Assembly: GCA_016177875.1 (NCBI GenBank)
Contig: JACOUL010000015.1
Coordinates: forward strand, 1 to 64,000
DNA: 64,000 nucleotides
Direction of reading: 5' to 3'
Source of the DNA: Burkholderiales bacterium
GTDB lineage: Bacteria > Pseudomonadota > Gammaproteobacteria > Burkholderiales > Burkholderiaceae_D
Both the position numbers and the translations under genes were made by a program. The first letter of the stretch is position 1; every line of letters begins with the position of its first letter. The notes beneath the pieces were generated by a model, which saw only the letters and a list, made by a program, of their open reading frames with translations, was not told where the DNA came from and made no database searches. This document shows positions 14,444-24,473 of this stretch, piece by piece.

Positions 14444-16728
14444 TCGGATCTTCCCTTCTCATCAATCACGCGCAATTGATAGCGGCCCGCTGCGCTCGGA
14501 TTCCAGCTGAGCGTTTCCGACGGATGGCTTTTCCCGATCAAGCCGTTATTGGCGAACCAGAACAGCGTGCTTTGCGCCATCGTGGAATTTGCGCGCAAGG
14601 CAATCGGATCGCGCTTTGACAGTCGCAGCGAATAAGTGGTCGATTGATTGGGCGAGGCAATCACCGGCCCATCTTCCGCCGATTCATTGGCGCGCCCGCA
14701 ATCCTGCAGCGGCGGCGCTTGCCTTCGCGGCATGCCCGCTTCGCGGAACATGCGTTGCATATCGGTCGGCCAGAATTCGAACACTTCCGTCTTCACAGTA
14801 GGGCCGTCGTCGCACACGGCCTTGCCGCTGCGCGTATCGATTTTCACCGCGCGATGCAGGCTGCTGATCTTGATGGGCGACTTGCCCGGAATGAACCAGG
14901 TTAGCGCCCTGTCTTTGCAGAATTCGTTCGGCAATTCGCCGCTCGCGCTGCAGACTTCGATGCGCGTCACGTTTTGAGGAGGCGGCGTTTCCGGCTCGCC
15001 CGGATCGAGGCGCTGGCCGCGTATGCTGTCGACGATCTTGAAAAATAGCGGCGCGGCTGCCTTGATGCCGACAAAGGCGGGATTGCTGACGTTGTTGAAA
15101 TTGCCTACCCAAACCACGAGCACGTAGCGACCGAACACGCCGGCCGTCCAGGCGTCGTGGAAGCCCCAGGAGGTGCCGGTTTTCCATGCCACCGCCGGCC
15201 GCGCGGGTTCACCGGTCTCGGGCCGCGCATTGGTCTTCAACATTTCCAAGGTAATGAAGGAAGCTTCTTCGGAAAGCAAACGCGGCACGCCTGACGTCAG
15301 CTTGAGCAGTTCGCCGCGCGCAAGCCGTTCGTCCGCGAGCGGTAGCATGAAACCTTGATTGGCGAGCATGAGATACAGCTGCGCCAATTCCTCCATCGTC
15401 ACTTCGCCGCCGCCGAGGGACAATGCAAGTCCGTAATGCTTTTGCGAGGCCATCTTGGTGATGCCGGCGCTTTTTAAAAACTCGTACAAATTGGGTTGCT
15501 TCAGTTTCGATGCCACCAAAACGGCGGGCACGTTGCGGCTGCGTACCAAGGCATCTTGTGCGCTGATCGGGCCGACAAAACGTCCATCGAAATTTTCCGG
15601 GCTAAACGGGCCGTAGGCGATAGGCGCATCTTTCAATACGGTGAGCGGATGCAATATGCCTTGGTCGAGCGCCAAGCCGTAAATAAACGGTTTTAATGTC
15701 GAACCCGGCGAGCGCTTGGCTTCGGTTCCGTTCACCTGGCCTTCAATGTTTTCATTGAAATAGTCCGCCGACCCGACTAAGGCGCGGATTTCGCCGGTCG
15801 TACGATCCAGCAGCAGGGCGCTCGCATTGTTGACGCCTTGCCCTTGGCGGTTTTGCACATATTGAATCAAGATGCGTTCGAGCGTCGTTTGCAGCTGCAT
15901 ATCCAGGCTGGACCAAACCTCGCCTGGACGTTTCTTGCGCAATACGCGGTCGGTGAAGTGCGGTGCGCGGAACGGTAACTCGGAAGCAGAGGATCGAAGC
16001 GCAGCCGATTTGATTTCCGCTTTGTATTTAATGGCGTCGGGATGAGCAGCCAACCAACTCTGCCATAAGCGTTCACGCGCGGCGCTTAACTCCGATGAAG
16101 AGAATTCGGTTTTGGAAATTCGGCCGCGTTTTCTGGGGTTTTGCGGAATGACTGCAAGCGTCAACACTTCCGGCAAGGTGAGTTGTTGTGCCCGCTTATG
16201 AAAATAAATCAGGCCGGCGGCGCCGACGCCTTCGATGTTGCCGCCGTAGGGTGCGAGGTTGAGGTAGGCCTCAAGAATTTCACGTTTGCTATAGCGAGCT
16301 TCCAGCCAAAGCGCGGCGGCAATTTGCTTGAATTTGCCGCGAACGGTATGGCTGGGAATCCGATACAGCCTGCGGGCCAATTGCATGCTGATGGTGGAAG
16401 CGCCTTGGCGCGCGCCGCCGAAATAACTCGCGGCGGCGGCGCGTGCCAAGGCGATCGAGTTGACACCCGTGTGCCAGCGAAACCATCGATCTTCGTATAG
16501 CTGCACCGCCTCGACCAGGCGTGGATCGATGTCGGAAAGCGGCACCCATAATCGGTACTGTTCATCGGCTGCCAATGTGAGACGCAAGAGTTCGCCGTCT
16601 TTTGCATAAACGGCCGTCGATACCGCCACCGCTTCGCGCAGCGGCGGATGCGGCCAAAGCCGCATGGCCAACAATCCGACGCCGATTGCCGCCGCGCCGA
16701 CGGCAAACAGGCGCTTCATCCCTTTCAT
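14410..16728 (-). CDS. pbpC: Penicillin-binding protein 1C
   Basis: The 772-residue bifunctional peptidoglycan synthase has an N-terminal membrane anchor (about 5-22). A family 51 glycosyltransferase domain follows, with catalytic E79 in YEDRWF and the QGASTISMQLAR motif. The transpeptidase domain has S343-x2-K346 (SPGSTLKP), SRN and K516-T-G. A C-terminal domain typical of PBP1C follows (about 690-772). It acts at the outer face of the inner membrane. It follows the alpha-2-macroglobulin gene by 32 bases, the familiar yfhM-pbpC pair. Its 3' end overlaps fic by 34 bases tail to tail. Confidence 0.95.
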   Translation of the reverse strand: MKGMKRLFAVGAAAIGVGLLAMRLWPHPPLREAVAVSTAVYAKDGELLRLTLAADEQYRLWVPLSDIDPRLVEAVQLYEDRWFRWHTGVNSIALARAAAASYFGGARQGASTISMQLARRLYRIPSHTVRGKFKQIAAALWLEARYSKREILEAYLNLAPYGGNIEGVGAAGLIYFHKRAQQLTLPEVLTLAVIPQNPRKRGRISKTEFSSSELSAARERLWQSWLAAHPDAIKYKAEIKSAALRSSASELPFRAPHFTDRVLRKKRPGEVWSSLDMQLQTTLERILIQYVQNRQGQGVNNASALLLDRTTGEIRALVGSADYFNENIEGQVNGTEAKRSPGSTLKPFIYGLALDQGILHPLTVLKDAPIAYGPFSPENFDGRFVGPISAQDALVRSRNVPAVLVASKLKQPNLYEFLKSAGITKMASQKHYGLALSLGGGEVTMEELAQLYLMLANQGFMLPLADERLARGELLKLTSGVPRLLSEEASFITLEMLKTNARPETGEPARPAVAWKTGTSWGFHDAWTAGVFGRYVLVVWVGNFNNVSNPAFVGIKAAAPLFFKIVDSIRGQRLDPGEPETPPPQNVTRIEVCSASGELPNEFCKDRALTWFIPGKSPIKISSLHRAVKIDTRSGKAVCDDGPTVKTEVFEFWPTDMQRMFREAGMPRRQAPPLQDCGRANESAEDGPVIASPNQSTTYSLRLSKRDPIALRANSTMAQSTLFWFANNGLIGKSHPSETLSWNPSAAGRYQLRVIDEKGRSDQREVEIEFVP

Positions 16729-16760
16729 CCCGCTTTCATCCCATTACCATCGGCATTCAC

Positions 16761-19700
16761 CTATTTCTTGGGCGGAGGCTCAACCGTCATGTTTTGTCCT
16801 CCTGCGGAGCGTGCCTGGACCGACCGCTCATACATCGATTCCGCGTAAGCAGGCGGCGTCAGGAAGCGTCCGCTATTGGTTGCCTTGATGCGGTACGTGA
16901 TCTCGCTGAAATCCTGCGTGACCGTGCCATAGAAGACGACTCTATCTTCGCGCACATCGGCGTATTCGATATTCCAGTTCGAGCGTGCTCCGGACAAGCC
17001 TGCCAGCGACGGCTTTTGCTGATTCCTGGCCGAGCCGGCTCGTGCGGTATCCGACGAGCTCGGCTCGGACGGCGTATCCAGGATCGGCTCAAAACCGCCC
17101 GGCATCAAATCAACCAAAGCGACATTCGCAATCGCGCGCCGATCCACGGCACGGAACTTCAATCGCACCGTCACTTCATCGCCAACCTTGACCGAGGTAA
17201 GCGGTTTGCCGTCGTGCCCGACGAATTCACGCAATATCTCCATGCCGGAACGTAGTTCCGCCGCCGGGATTTCACGGTCGAAACCGGTTTGCGCGACCGA
17301 GTAATAGCTGGTGATATTGGCGTCATTGCCGAACTTGAGCTTGGCGGCCTCCGTCGAGAAGGGTACGCGCGGAATCAAGTTATTCGGCAGGCCCAATATT
17401 TTCTTGTTGCCCTTGGCATCGATTTCCGTGATCGACAACTTACCCAATGCTTCCGGTCCGACGGCGGTGGCATAAGCGTCTAAAGCTAGGATCAGGTAAG
17501 CGCTGGACAGCGTGTTGTAGCGGCCATCCGCAATCGGCTTGACCATATTCGCCATCGCTGCCGGCGGCAAGGCTTTCACGCGCGCCGGGAAATGGCGCGA
17601 CAACAAGTACAAGGCTTGCGCATCGTGAATCAAGGAATCGTAAAAATAATAACGGCGTTCTTCCTTTGGCACTGCGCGCTTCACCAACCGTTCGACTTGC
17701 TTGTCGATCAGCGGGCCGGCCGCACGCTCTTGCTTCTGCAACTGATAAGCCGCTGCGATATAGGCGCCGGCAAGATCGCTTTGCCATTCCTTCGGATATT
17801 TGGTTTCCAGCGTTTCACGGATGCTGGTCAAAATAGGCGTGGTAACGACCATTTGGCGGGTTAGCAAGTAGGCGGCGTAAGCGCGCGTACGCAAGCCATC
17901 CAATTCCGTTGCCGGGCTGGCCGCCAGTTTTTGCGCGAAGTCCAAACCTTTTTGCAGCATATCGGCCGGCATCGCTTCGCCGCGATCGCGCGCTTCCAGC
18001 ATCAGATGCACGGTGTAGATGGAGGCGAATTCATCGGCTTGGACCGATGCGCTCCACATGCCAAAACCGCCTTCGGCGTTTTGCCGTGTACGCAGTATGC
18101 GCAGCGCTTCTTCCATGCTGCGCGCAACCGGCAGGCTGGCTTCAGACTTGCCGAATTCCGGCCGCTTGCCAAGGATCAGCACCGGCACCGCTTGGCTCAC
18201 CAGCTGCTCGGTGCAAAGGTGGCTGAAGTTGGAGAGGTATTCGGCTAAGCCGCCGGAAAGCACCAGCGGCAGCGGCGAAACACCCGCCTCGAGTTTGCGG
18301 TATTCAGAATACATACTGCGCGTCACCGGTACTTCGGCCGAGCCCTTGAAGTCGCCCAGCGTCAGCTGCGTGTAGCGCGGTATAGGCGGGCGCACCGACA
18401 CGTCGGTCGAGAGCTTCGCACTTTTGTTTCCCAAGTTGGAGGTGAAGGTCAGCGTCGCCGAGCCGAGCATCGCCTTCGGCCCGCCGACTGCTTTGACGCG
18501 ATACACAGTAACGCCTTCGCGCATTTCGCCGATCTTCAAGGTTTGCGTCGCTTCTCCCACGACTTCAAGATGCGGCGAAGTTTTGAGGGTGACTGCAACC
18601 GACGCCTCTTTGCCGGATTTCGGCACGTTATTTGCGACGCCGACGCTGACGTCGAATTCATCGCCAGGCGCCACCGCCAGCGGCACGTTCGGCGATAGAA
18701 CGAAGTCGCCGCGCACCAGCGCCTTGGTTTGCGCGGTGCCGATCACCGCATCATTCACGGCGACCGCCATCACGCGCATCGTGCCATTGAAATATTCCGG
18801 TACTTGGTAAGTGAATTCTTGTTCGCCATTGACGTCGACAATGCCGGACCAATATACGGCCGGTTTGTCGCGTTTGCGTTTGAACGGATTGAGATGTTTG
18901 CCGAGCGCTCCTTCAGCATCACCGCCGGGCGCGCTGGCGTCCATTAATTTCTTAAACTCCGGCAAAATCAAATCGAGAATCTGCGAGGTGCGCACTTCCA
19001 GCATGCGCTTCTGGAAAAACATGCCGAGCGGATCGGCCATCTGGTAGCGCGCCACTTGCAAAATGCCTTCGTCAACGGCGAACACCACCGCGCGCGTCGG
19101 CTGTGCCGCAGAAAGTTTTATCTTCAGCACCTGACCCGGCTTGACCAGATCAGGCGTAGTCAGCTGCAGCTTGTTGGTCCGCGCCGACAGGTTGGTGGCA
19201 AACGGCGCGACGCCATAGCTCAGCGGGCTCATGAAGATTTCATCGGAAGCCGGGTTGCGGATGAATTGCACGCTGACGTAACCGGTGCCTTCGAAATCCT
19301 TCGGCAGCTTGATTTTCTGAACCGATGCCAGCGTATCGGTTTTGAACCATTGATGCGTAAAGACTTTATCGCGTTCGATGGTGATCAAACCGGAGCCGAC
19401 ATAGGGTGCCTTGATGCTCACTTCGATTTCTTCGCCGGGCACATAATCTTTTTTGTTTAAGGTCAATTGCAATTCCGCATTGCGCTCCAGGTTGCGCGTG
19501 ACATTGCCTTTGCCTGCCACGGCATATTCAATGCGATTGAATTCCAGGCCCTGTGCGTCGCGAATGACATAGGAGAAATTGCCGGGGTTATCGGTCGCCA
19601 GCGAGAGGTTGAAGCCGGCAGCAGGAATCGACAACGGCCATTCTTTCACCAGGACTTCTTTCTTGCGCGATTCATACTTGTAAGTGTCGTTCGCCTGCTT

Positions 19701-22700
19701 GGTCAACACGGACACATACTTGCGCTCGACCAGCTGCAAAGTCATTCCATCGACCGCAGTACGTTCCGCCTTGGGGTTGATGGCGACGAGCGATACGACA
19801 CGCTTGCTTGAGCGCGAAACGAAATCCATGGCGCCATCGGTTTTAAAGCCGACCAGGTAGGGGAGCTCGGACACCAAGGTCGCCGCCTCCGCCGCTACCC
19901 CGCGTCCACCTTGTTGTTCGAACACACGCGATAGGAAATGCAGGCGATAAGTCGCCTTCGCGTATTTTTCCAATCCCAGTTTGAATTCCGCATTGCCGTT
20001 TTCATCGGTGGTTTGTTCACCGGGTTTTTCGCTATAGCCTTCCTTGGCGCGCTGCGGGTCATAGAACTTGTAATCCGCGTAACGCTTGAATGCCGGGAAG
20101 GCAGGGCTCAAGGTCACTTCCGCCGTCACCCGACGGCCTTCCGCCGGCGTGCCGAATAGATTTTGCGCATTCACGAGCACTTTCAAATCTTTCGGACTCA
20201 CCCATCCGTCGGTCGGCTCGCCGGAAAACTTTGCCGTCACTTTCATCCGGTCGGGCTGGAACTCTTGCACCTTGACGCTGGTGCTGCCGATCTGTGCGCC
20301 GGCTCTGCCGTCTTTGACCAGATGAAGATTGACGCTATAGGTGCCGGTCGGCGCGCTGTCCTGCGTCGCGTAAGACGTTTCAATGAAGCCGCCCGCCGGC
20401 AACTTGATTTTTTCACGCTTGACGGTCAAGCCGCGCGAGTCGAGGATTTCCACTTCCAGCGGCAAGCCGGTGATATTGGTCGCCCAGTTGGCTGGCTTGG
20501 CGATCATGCCGATATGGAAGGTGTCGCCGGGGCGATAGATGCCGCGATCGCTGAAAAGATAGGCTGACAATTGATCGGCAACCGCCGCATTTTTTGCACC
20601 GCCGATATCGAAGCGCGACATATCCAGGTTACGGTCGTATTTATTCAGCGGCATGAAGCTCATATCGCCGGCCTTCTTCACCAAGACCATCAAGGGCGTG
20701 CGTTCGCGCGACAACCCTTCGATCTTAGGGAATCTTGCATGCCCCGCCGCATCGGTATTTTGCGAGAACAGCACGAGACCGTTCTTGCCGATGATATCGA
20801 CCGTCGCGCCGTCAACCGGCTTGCCGGTGTAGATGGATTGCACGAACATGTCTTGGGAGCCGTCCATGGACTTTTTGATCAAGACGCCCAGGTCGGTGAC
20901 CAGGATCAGGCGTTTGTCGGTCTTGGATTCTGCAGTAGCGTCTCCTTCGCCGTCGCAATGACGGCCGCAGCCTTCTTCCTCTTCAGGTTCGGCCGATTCT
21001 TGCGGCGCTTCTCCGGCTTGGCGTTTGTTGCGTTCTTTGATTCTCGCTTCGCGCGCTTCCTGTCTTGGATCGTAGCTGCTGACCGTCATCAGGAAAACGC
21101 CGCGGCGTTCCGCACCGTCGCCTTTGAGGTACTGCGCCATGTCGACAGGCTGGTAATGGGCCTTGCCGCGTTCGAGATTGGGCAGCGGCACTTTGAACTC
21201 GAAGCGTTCGACCAGATTGTCCGGGCCGAAGCGATCGTAAAATTCCGGATTGGTGTAGTTGCCGCTTGCTTGCGACACCAGATGCTGTAATTGCGTCGGC
21301 AATACGCGGCCTAATTCGACTTTGAGCCCCGGCAAGTCTCGCACCAGCACGGCGACTTTTTTCTCGCCGCTCATGGCAAGCAAGGCGCCTTGTCCCAGGA
21401 TTTTCAATTCGGCAGGGAAGGATGGAACCTGCAGCACGCGCCCGTCCGTTTTTCCGAGCAGGTATCCACCGAAGGATTTCACGCCCTTGGCCACTTTCAC
21501 ATAGATATAACTCCCTACGTCCGCGCGATATTTGAAACTATGGACCTCGGTGTTTTCTTGCTCGGCAGGGATCTGCTCCGGCGCAAGCTTGGCGGACTGC
21601 TTCAGGATGGCATCCGTTACTTCGTCCGGATTCCAGGGATGCGGTTCATCTTCATTGCGTTGTTCCGGTTTCGTGTTGGGATGGAACTTCGGCAGTACCC
21701 ACATCGATACCGCCTTTTGCATTTCACGTTCGGGGACCGTGGCCGATGTCTGCAGCAGCAATACCTGCTCAGGTTCGTTCTTGTCGTTGGTGACGACTTG
21801 CAGAGAGACGTCGTTGAGGGCAAGGCTGTATAGGCCGGGTATGCGCACCGATTGTGTCAGCTCCGCATCGAAGGGCGCACCGCCGCGCTGCGCGGGCAGG
21901 CCTTTGGCAATTTTGATATCCAGACTGGAATCGTCTTTCGGTATAGGCAATGGTTCCGAATGGATGTAGGCGTTCAACTTGAGCTTGTCATAGCTGATCG
22001 TGAACTTGGTCGTTTCCTTGCCGATGCCGAGTATGCCGTCGGATTGTTTCGGCATCCTTAGTTCAATAAGTTTTTCCAGCTCGGCCGGATTGACCGGGTG
22101 CGAGAAATTGAGATCGACCACCACTTTCTTCAGCGTCGGGTTGACCGGATCTTGATAAAACACGGCCTTGGAGATTTTGACGAGAAAAGGCGCAGTGATG
22201 AACTTCGTGTCGTACTGCACAAGCCGAACTTCCGGCTTAAACAGCTTGCGCTCGAAGTCAACCTTGTACTCGGCGCCGATAGGCCAGTCTTCGCGCGGTG
22301 TGAATTGCAGTGTTTTGTCGTCGATCCAAAACCATGTGCCTGCGACTGCAGGCGACGTGGTGAGTCCGGAAGCGACTTCTTTTCCTACCTGCGCCAGCGG
22401 CGCAACGGAATTGTCAAACCGGATCATGACGATTTTAGGTTTGCGCAACTCAGGATCTTCGGCTTCGATTTCAGTGCGGCCGGGGCTCGTGACGCTGAAG
22501 TTCACCTCCAAAGGTTTGGGACGCGCTTGCCACCAAGTGTAGCCATACCATCCTGCGCCGATCAGCAAGGCGGTCACTATCAAGACGATAAGCGATGCAC
22601 GCGGATTCGCACGCAATACTCGGCATGTGGTCGATGCCGCCCGCTTGCTGCGATCGCCAACCCATATGCCCCACGCAGGCGCTTGCCATTGCAAACGGCC

Positions 22701-22844
22701 GAACAGCTTTTCCAGTATCCAAAGAAGCGGTTTGCCGGTGATTGTCCAAAGAAAGTGCAAGACCGTGCCGATCGCAAGGCATATCGATCGCCCGAGGGCA
22801 GCGACACGTTGAAAGCCACTGGGGTTTTCCATGGAATCTGACAT
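16761..22844 (-). CDS. yfhM: Bacterial alpha-2-macroglobulin (YfhM type)
   Basis: The 2,027-residue envelope protein is anchored by a single membrane helix near residues 88-106 (LIVLIVTALLIGAGWYGYTWW) rather than a lipobox. It has many MG beta-sandwich domains, a bait-like middle region, and the thioester motif C1544-T-E-Q1547, so it should form the reactive thioester that traps proteases. A helical toroid thioester domain and a receptor-binding-like end follow. Bacterial A2Ms protect the periplasm and work with PBP1C in wall repair, and pbpC is the next gene. An odd acidic insert with two cysteines (EEEEGCGRHCDGEGD) lies near residue 630. The length is greater than E. coli YfhM (1,653 residues). 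Confidence 0.93.
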   Translation of the reverse strand: MSDSMENPSGFQRVAALGRSICLAIGTVLHFLWTITGKPLLWILEKLFGRLQWQAPAWGIWVGDRSKRAASTTCRVLRANPRASLIVLIVTALLIGAGWYGYTWWQARPKPLEVNFSVTSPGRTEIEAEDPELRKPKIVMIRFDNSVAPLAQVGKEVASGLTTSPAVAGTWFWIDDKTLQFTPREDWPIGAEYKVDFERKLFKPEVRLVQYDTKFITAPFLVKISKAVFYQDPVNPTLKKVVVDLNFSHPVNPAELEKLIELRMPKQSDGILGIGKETTKFTISYDKLKLNAYIHSEPLPIPKDDSSLDIKIAKGLPAQRGGAPFDAELTQSVRIPGLYSLALNDVSLQVVTNDKNEPEQVLLLQTSATVPEREMQKAVSMWVLPKFHPNTKPEQRNEDEPHPWNPDEVTDAILKQSAKLAPEQIPAEQENTEVHSFKYRADVGSYIYVKVAKGVKSFGGYLLGKTDGRVLQVPSFPAELKILGQGALLAMSGEKKVAVLVRDLPGLKVELGRVLPTQLQHLVSQASGNYTNPEFYDRFGPDNLVERFEFKVPLPNLERGKAHYQPVDMAQYLKGDGAERRGVFLMTVSSYDPRQEAREARIKERNKRQAGEAPQESAEPEEEEGCGRHCDGEGDATAESKTDKRLILVTDLGVLIKKSMDGSQDMFVQSIYTGKPVDGATVDIIGKNGLVLFSQNTDAAGHARFPKIEGLSRERTPLMVLVKKAGDMSFMPLNKYDRNLDMSRFDIGGAKNAAVADQLSAYLFSDRGIYRPGDTFHIGMIAKPANWATNITGLPLEVEILDSRGLTVKREKIKLPAGGFIETSYATQDSAPTGTYSVNLHLVKDGRAGAQIGSTSVKVQEFQPDRMKVTAKFSGEPTDGWVSPKDLKVLVNAQNLFGTPAEGRRVTAEVTLSPAFPAFKRYADYKFYDPQRAKEGYSEKPGEQTTDENGNAEFKLGLEKYAKATYRLHFLSRVFEQQGGRGVAAEAATLVSELPYLVGFKTDGAMDFVSRSSKRVVSLVAINPKAERTAVDGMTLQLVERKYVSVLTKQANDTYKYESRKKEVLVKEWPLSIPAAGFNLSLATDNPGNFSYVIRDAQGLEFNRIEYAVAGKGNVTRNLERNAELQLTLNKKDYVPGEEIEVSIKAPYVGSGLITIERDKVFTHQWFKTDTLASVQKIKLPKDFEGTGYVSVQFIRNPASDEIFMSPLSYGVAPFATNLSARTNKLQLTTPDLVKPGQVLKIKLSAAQPTRAVVFAVDEGILQVARYQMADPLGMFFQKRMLEVRTSQILDLILPEFKKLMDASAPGGDAEGALGKHLNPFKRKRDKPAVYWSGIVDVNGEQEFTYQVPEYFNGTMRVMAVAVNDAVIGTAQTKALVRGDFVLSPNVPLAVAPGDEFDVSVGVANNVPKSGKEASVAVTLKTSPHLEVVGEATQTLKIGEMREGVTVYRVKAVGGPKAMLGSATLTFTSNLGNKSAKLSTDVSVRPPIPRYTQLTLGDFKGSAEVPVTRSMYSEYRKLEAGVSPLPLVLSGGLAEYLSNFSHLCTEQLVSQAVPVLILGKRPEFGKSEASLPVARSMEEALRILRTRQNAEGGFGMWSASVQADEFASIYTVHLMLEARDRGEAMPADMLQKGLDFAQKLAASPATELDGLRTRAYAAYLLTRQMVVTTPILTSIRETLETKYPKEWQSDLAGAYIAAAYQLQKQERAAGPLIDKQVERLVKRAVPKEERRYYFYDSLIHDAQALYLLSRHFPARVKALPPAAMANMVKPIADGRYNTLSSAYLILALDAYATAVGPEALGKLSITEIDAKGNKKILGLPNNLIPRVPFSTEAAKLKFGNDANITSYYSVAQTGFDREIPAAELRSGMEILREFVGHDGKPLTSVKVGDEVTVRLKFRAVDRRAIANVALVDLMPGGFEPILDTPSEPSSSDTARAGSARNQQKPSLAGLSGARSNWNIEYADVREDRVVFYGTVTQDFSEITYRIKATNSGRFLTPPAYAESMYERSVQARSAGGQNMTVEPPPKK

Positions 22845-23090
22845 GGTTTTCTCGCTTGTTATTGTGGGGTAGGGGACGACCGTGCCGAGGCGACCGGACG
22901 AAGAATTATAAACGCGACATTAAGCTGGATAGCTCGTTCATCCGAGCATTAATTTATTTGCTGATGATGCACTGCGAAATACGCTTGATGTTGAAGTCCA
23001 GCAATTGGAATTCGTTTTGATCTTGAAGGACGAGCTATTCCTCTACGCTTCACGAAATTTCTTCACGAAATTTGCGATGCAGAGAGCGGA
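22845..23090. other. Intergenic region upstream of yfhM
   Basis: No convincing gene is seen here. It should contain the yfhM-pbpC promoter reading leftward. A tandem repeat of cttcacgaaattt occurs at about 23048-23074 (two copies in a row); its meaning is unknown. Confidence 0.4.
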
Positions 23091-23142
23091 AAAAAACGGC
23101 TCGAATTCGGCGCGAGGAGCAGGACACGCCTAATTCGAGCCG
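23091..23142 (-). terminator. Rho-independent terminator of the 23151-23570 gene
   Basis: On the minus strand an 11-base perfect stem (CGGCTCGAATT, arms at 23132-23142 and 23097-23107) with a 24-base loop is followed directly by six U residues (23096-23091). It lies just past the stop of the small secreted protein gene. Confidence 0.75.
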
Positions 23143-23150
23143 CCGAAGTA

Positions 23151-23570
23151 TCAGCAAGCGTAGCCTACGCGGCCGTAGTAATCGCGCACGAGTGTGCAAC
23201 CGCGGATAGCGCGATGGCTGTAGTCGTCGACGGCATTGCTGGTGCGTTGCGAGTTGCGCGACTGCGCGCGGTTATAGTCCATGCCGGCTTCATTAGCACC
23301 GTTGATGCTGTTGCGTAGCGACTCGTTCGTTACGCCGGTCGGCAAGGACGGGCCGGTATAACCCCTTGCGCGCATTTGCTGCATTCGGCGCAGGTAATCC
23401 ATCGCGGCGGCATTGGCGGCCGCTTGGCCGTAGGCATAGTTGTTCATCTGAGATTGCATGGCCCACGACATATCCATCGGAGGCGCATACATCTGTGCGT
23501 GTGCCGTCGACGACGCAATAGCGGTAAAAGCGATGGTGGCGGCGGCGATTTTGAGGGTGCGGGTCAACAT
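23151..23570 (-). CDS. Small secreted protein of unknown function
   Basis: The 139-residue protein has a clear signal peptide (LTRTLKIAAATIAFTAIAS, cleavage after AHA-Q near residue 25). The mature part is rich in Met, Gln, Asn, Tyr and Ala, with repeated polar helices. It ends with a tract carrying two cysteines (RGCTLVRDYYGRVGYAC) that could form a disulfide. The family is not recognised. A ribosome site AGGAG lies just upstream, and a strong terminator follows, so it is a single-gene unit. Confidence 0.75.
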   Translation of the reverse strand: MLTRTLKIAAATIAFTAIASSTAHAQMYAPPMDMSWAMQSQMNNYAYGQAAANAAAMDYLRRMQQMRARGYTGPSLPTGVTNESLRNSINGANEAGMDYNRAQSRNSQRTSNAVDDYSHRAIRGCTLVRDYYGRVGYAC

Positions 23571-23721
23571 GGCAATCTCCTTTTTTATGTTGAGTACTCG
23601 GAGCCGGGTGCGCTTGTACTGCTTGTTTTACTCCCCCTGCGCAGCTCGTTCCCTTACACACAGATTAGTCTTCGGGATGGGAGCGAGGTAGTGAATATTT
23701 CACTGTTCGGAAGGGTAATCT

Positions 23722-24081
23722 TCAGCCGAGAGTGGAAATGAGGCCAAAGACGATCAAGAGGAGAAATACGGCGTCCGCAATGCCAACCTGAAGCAACACT
23801 TTGGGCGGAGTCTTGAGGCGGGGAGAAAAGCGGATCAAACCAAGCACGCCCAATCCGATCCAGCCGACAAACGCCAGCGTGACGCCGAGCGCCGCCTTCG
23901 GTCCAAGCGGAATAAGGATATAGAGAACGGAGCCGCCGATTGCGGCATGAACAAAATAGACCAACAGCGCCACCAGGCTTTTTTGAATGAATCTTTTGTT
24001 AATGCGCGGGTCGGTAAAGAGTTGGACTGCGGCCGACAAGGCAATGATAAGAAAAAGTAGCGAAGCGGCAGTCGGGTTCAT
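23722..24081 (-). CDS. Small four-helix membrane protein
   Basis: The 119-residue hydrophobic protein has four predicted membrane helices, at about 4-20, 33-56, 62-83 and 97-117. The connecting loops are short and positively charged (DPRINKRFIQK, RFSPRLKTPPK). No catalytic motif is visible and the family is not recognised. It stands alone between the small secreted protein and a long non-coding stretch. Confidence 0.6.
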   Translation of the reverse strand: MNPTAASLLFLIIALSAAVQLFTDPRINKRFIQKSLVALLVYFVHAAIGGSVLYILIPLGPKAALGVTLAFVGWIGLGVLGLIRFSPRLKTPPKVLLQVGIADAVFLLLIVFGLISTLG

Positions 24082-24392
24082 AAGATGGTCAAGTCGGCAT
24101 TTCTATCCGTATGATGATAAAAAAATCCATGTAAAGGAAAAAATATCCATCAAGTAGTTGATTTTAATGCCTCTGCATGTGACAATACGACTTGGTCAAT
24201 CATAAACGACTTTATACCGACGAGGGCATGGTGAGTCGATTCACGCAAGGGCAAATGAAACAGAACAGGCACATGGCGTCCCATCCGGCATTGTCCGTTG
24301 CCGCCTCGCGCATCGATTGTTGCGGGCACTGGATAAACCTTGCAGGCATCCGCCGGGAATATCCCAGAAAATAATTGACTCAACATGTGCGA
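24082..24392. other. Non-coding stretch
   Basis: No ORF here has a good ribosome site and convincing protein character. Short frames on both strands are Cys/His/Arg-rich and look like chance. The right end leads into a possible small RNA. Confidence 0.4.
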
Positions 24393-24457
24393 TTGACCTG
24401 ACGGTCAAGACCCGCAGCCCGGATGCTCCCCTAGGACTTCCGGGTTTTTTTATTTTT
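24393..24457 (+). ncRNA. Possible small RNA or 5' leader ending in a terminator
   Basis: A perfect stem-loop TTGACC-TGAC-GGTCAA (24393-24408) is followed by a second hairpin with arms CCCGGA (24418-24423) and TCCGGG (24439-24444) that runs straight into TTTTTTTATTTTT. The second hairpin is a good rho-independent terminator. Nothing upstream on this strand codes for protein, so it ends either a small RNA or an attenuated leader for the micro-ORF that follows. It fits no riboswitch class that I recognise. Confidence 0.45.
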
Positions 24458-24473
24458 CAATCAGGAGAAACAA

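Noticed and set aside
23048..23074. Tandem cttcacgaaattt repeat, considered as a CRISPR or operator array
   Set aside because: Only two adjacent units, with no spacers and no neighbouring cas genes.
24150..24386. Short frames on both strands in the gap before the small RNA
   Set aside because: Neither has a good ribosome site or protein-like composition; they look like chance open frames.
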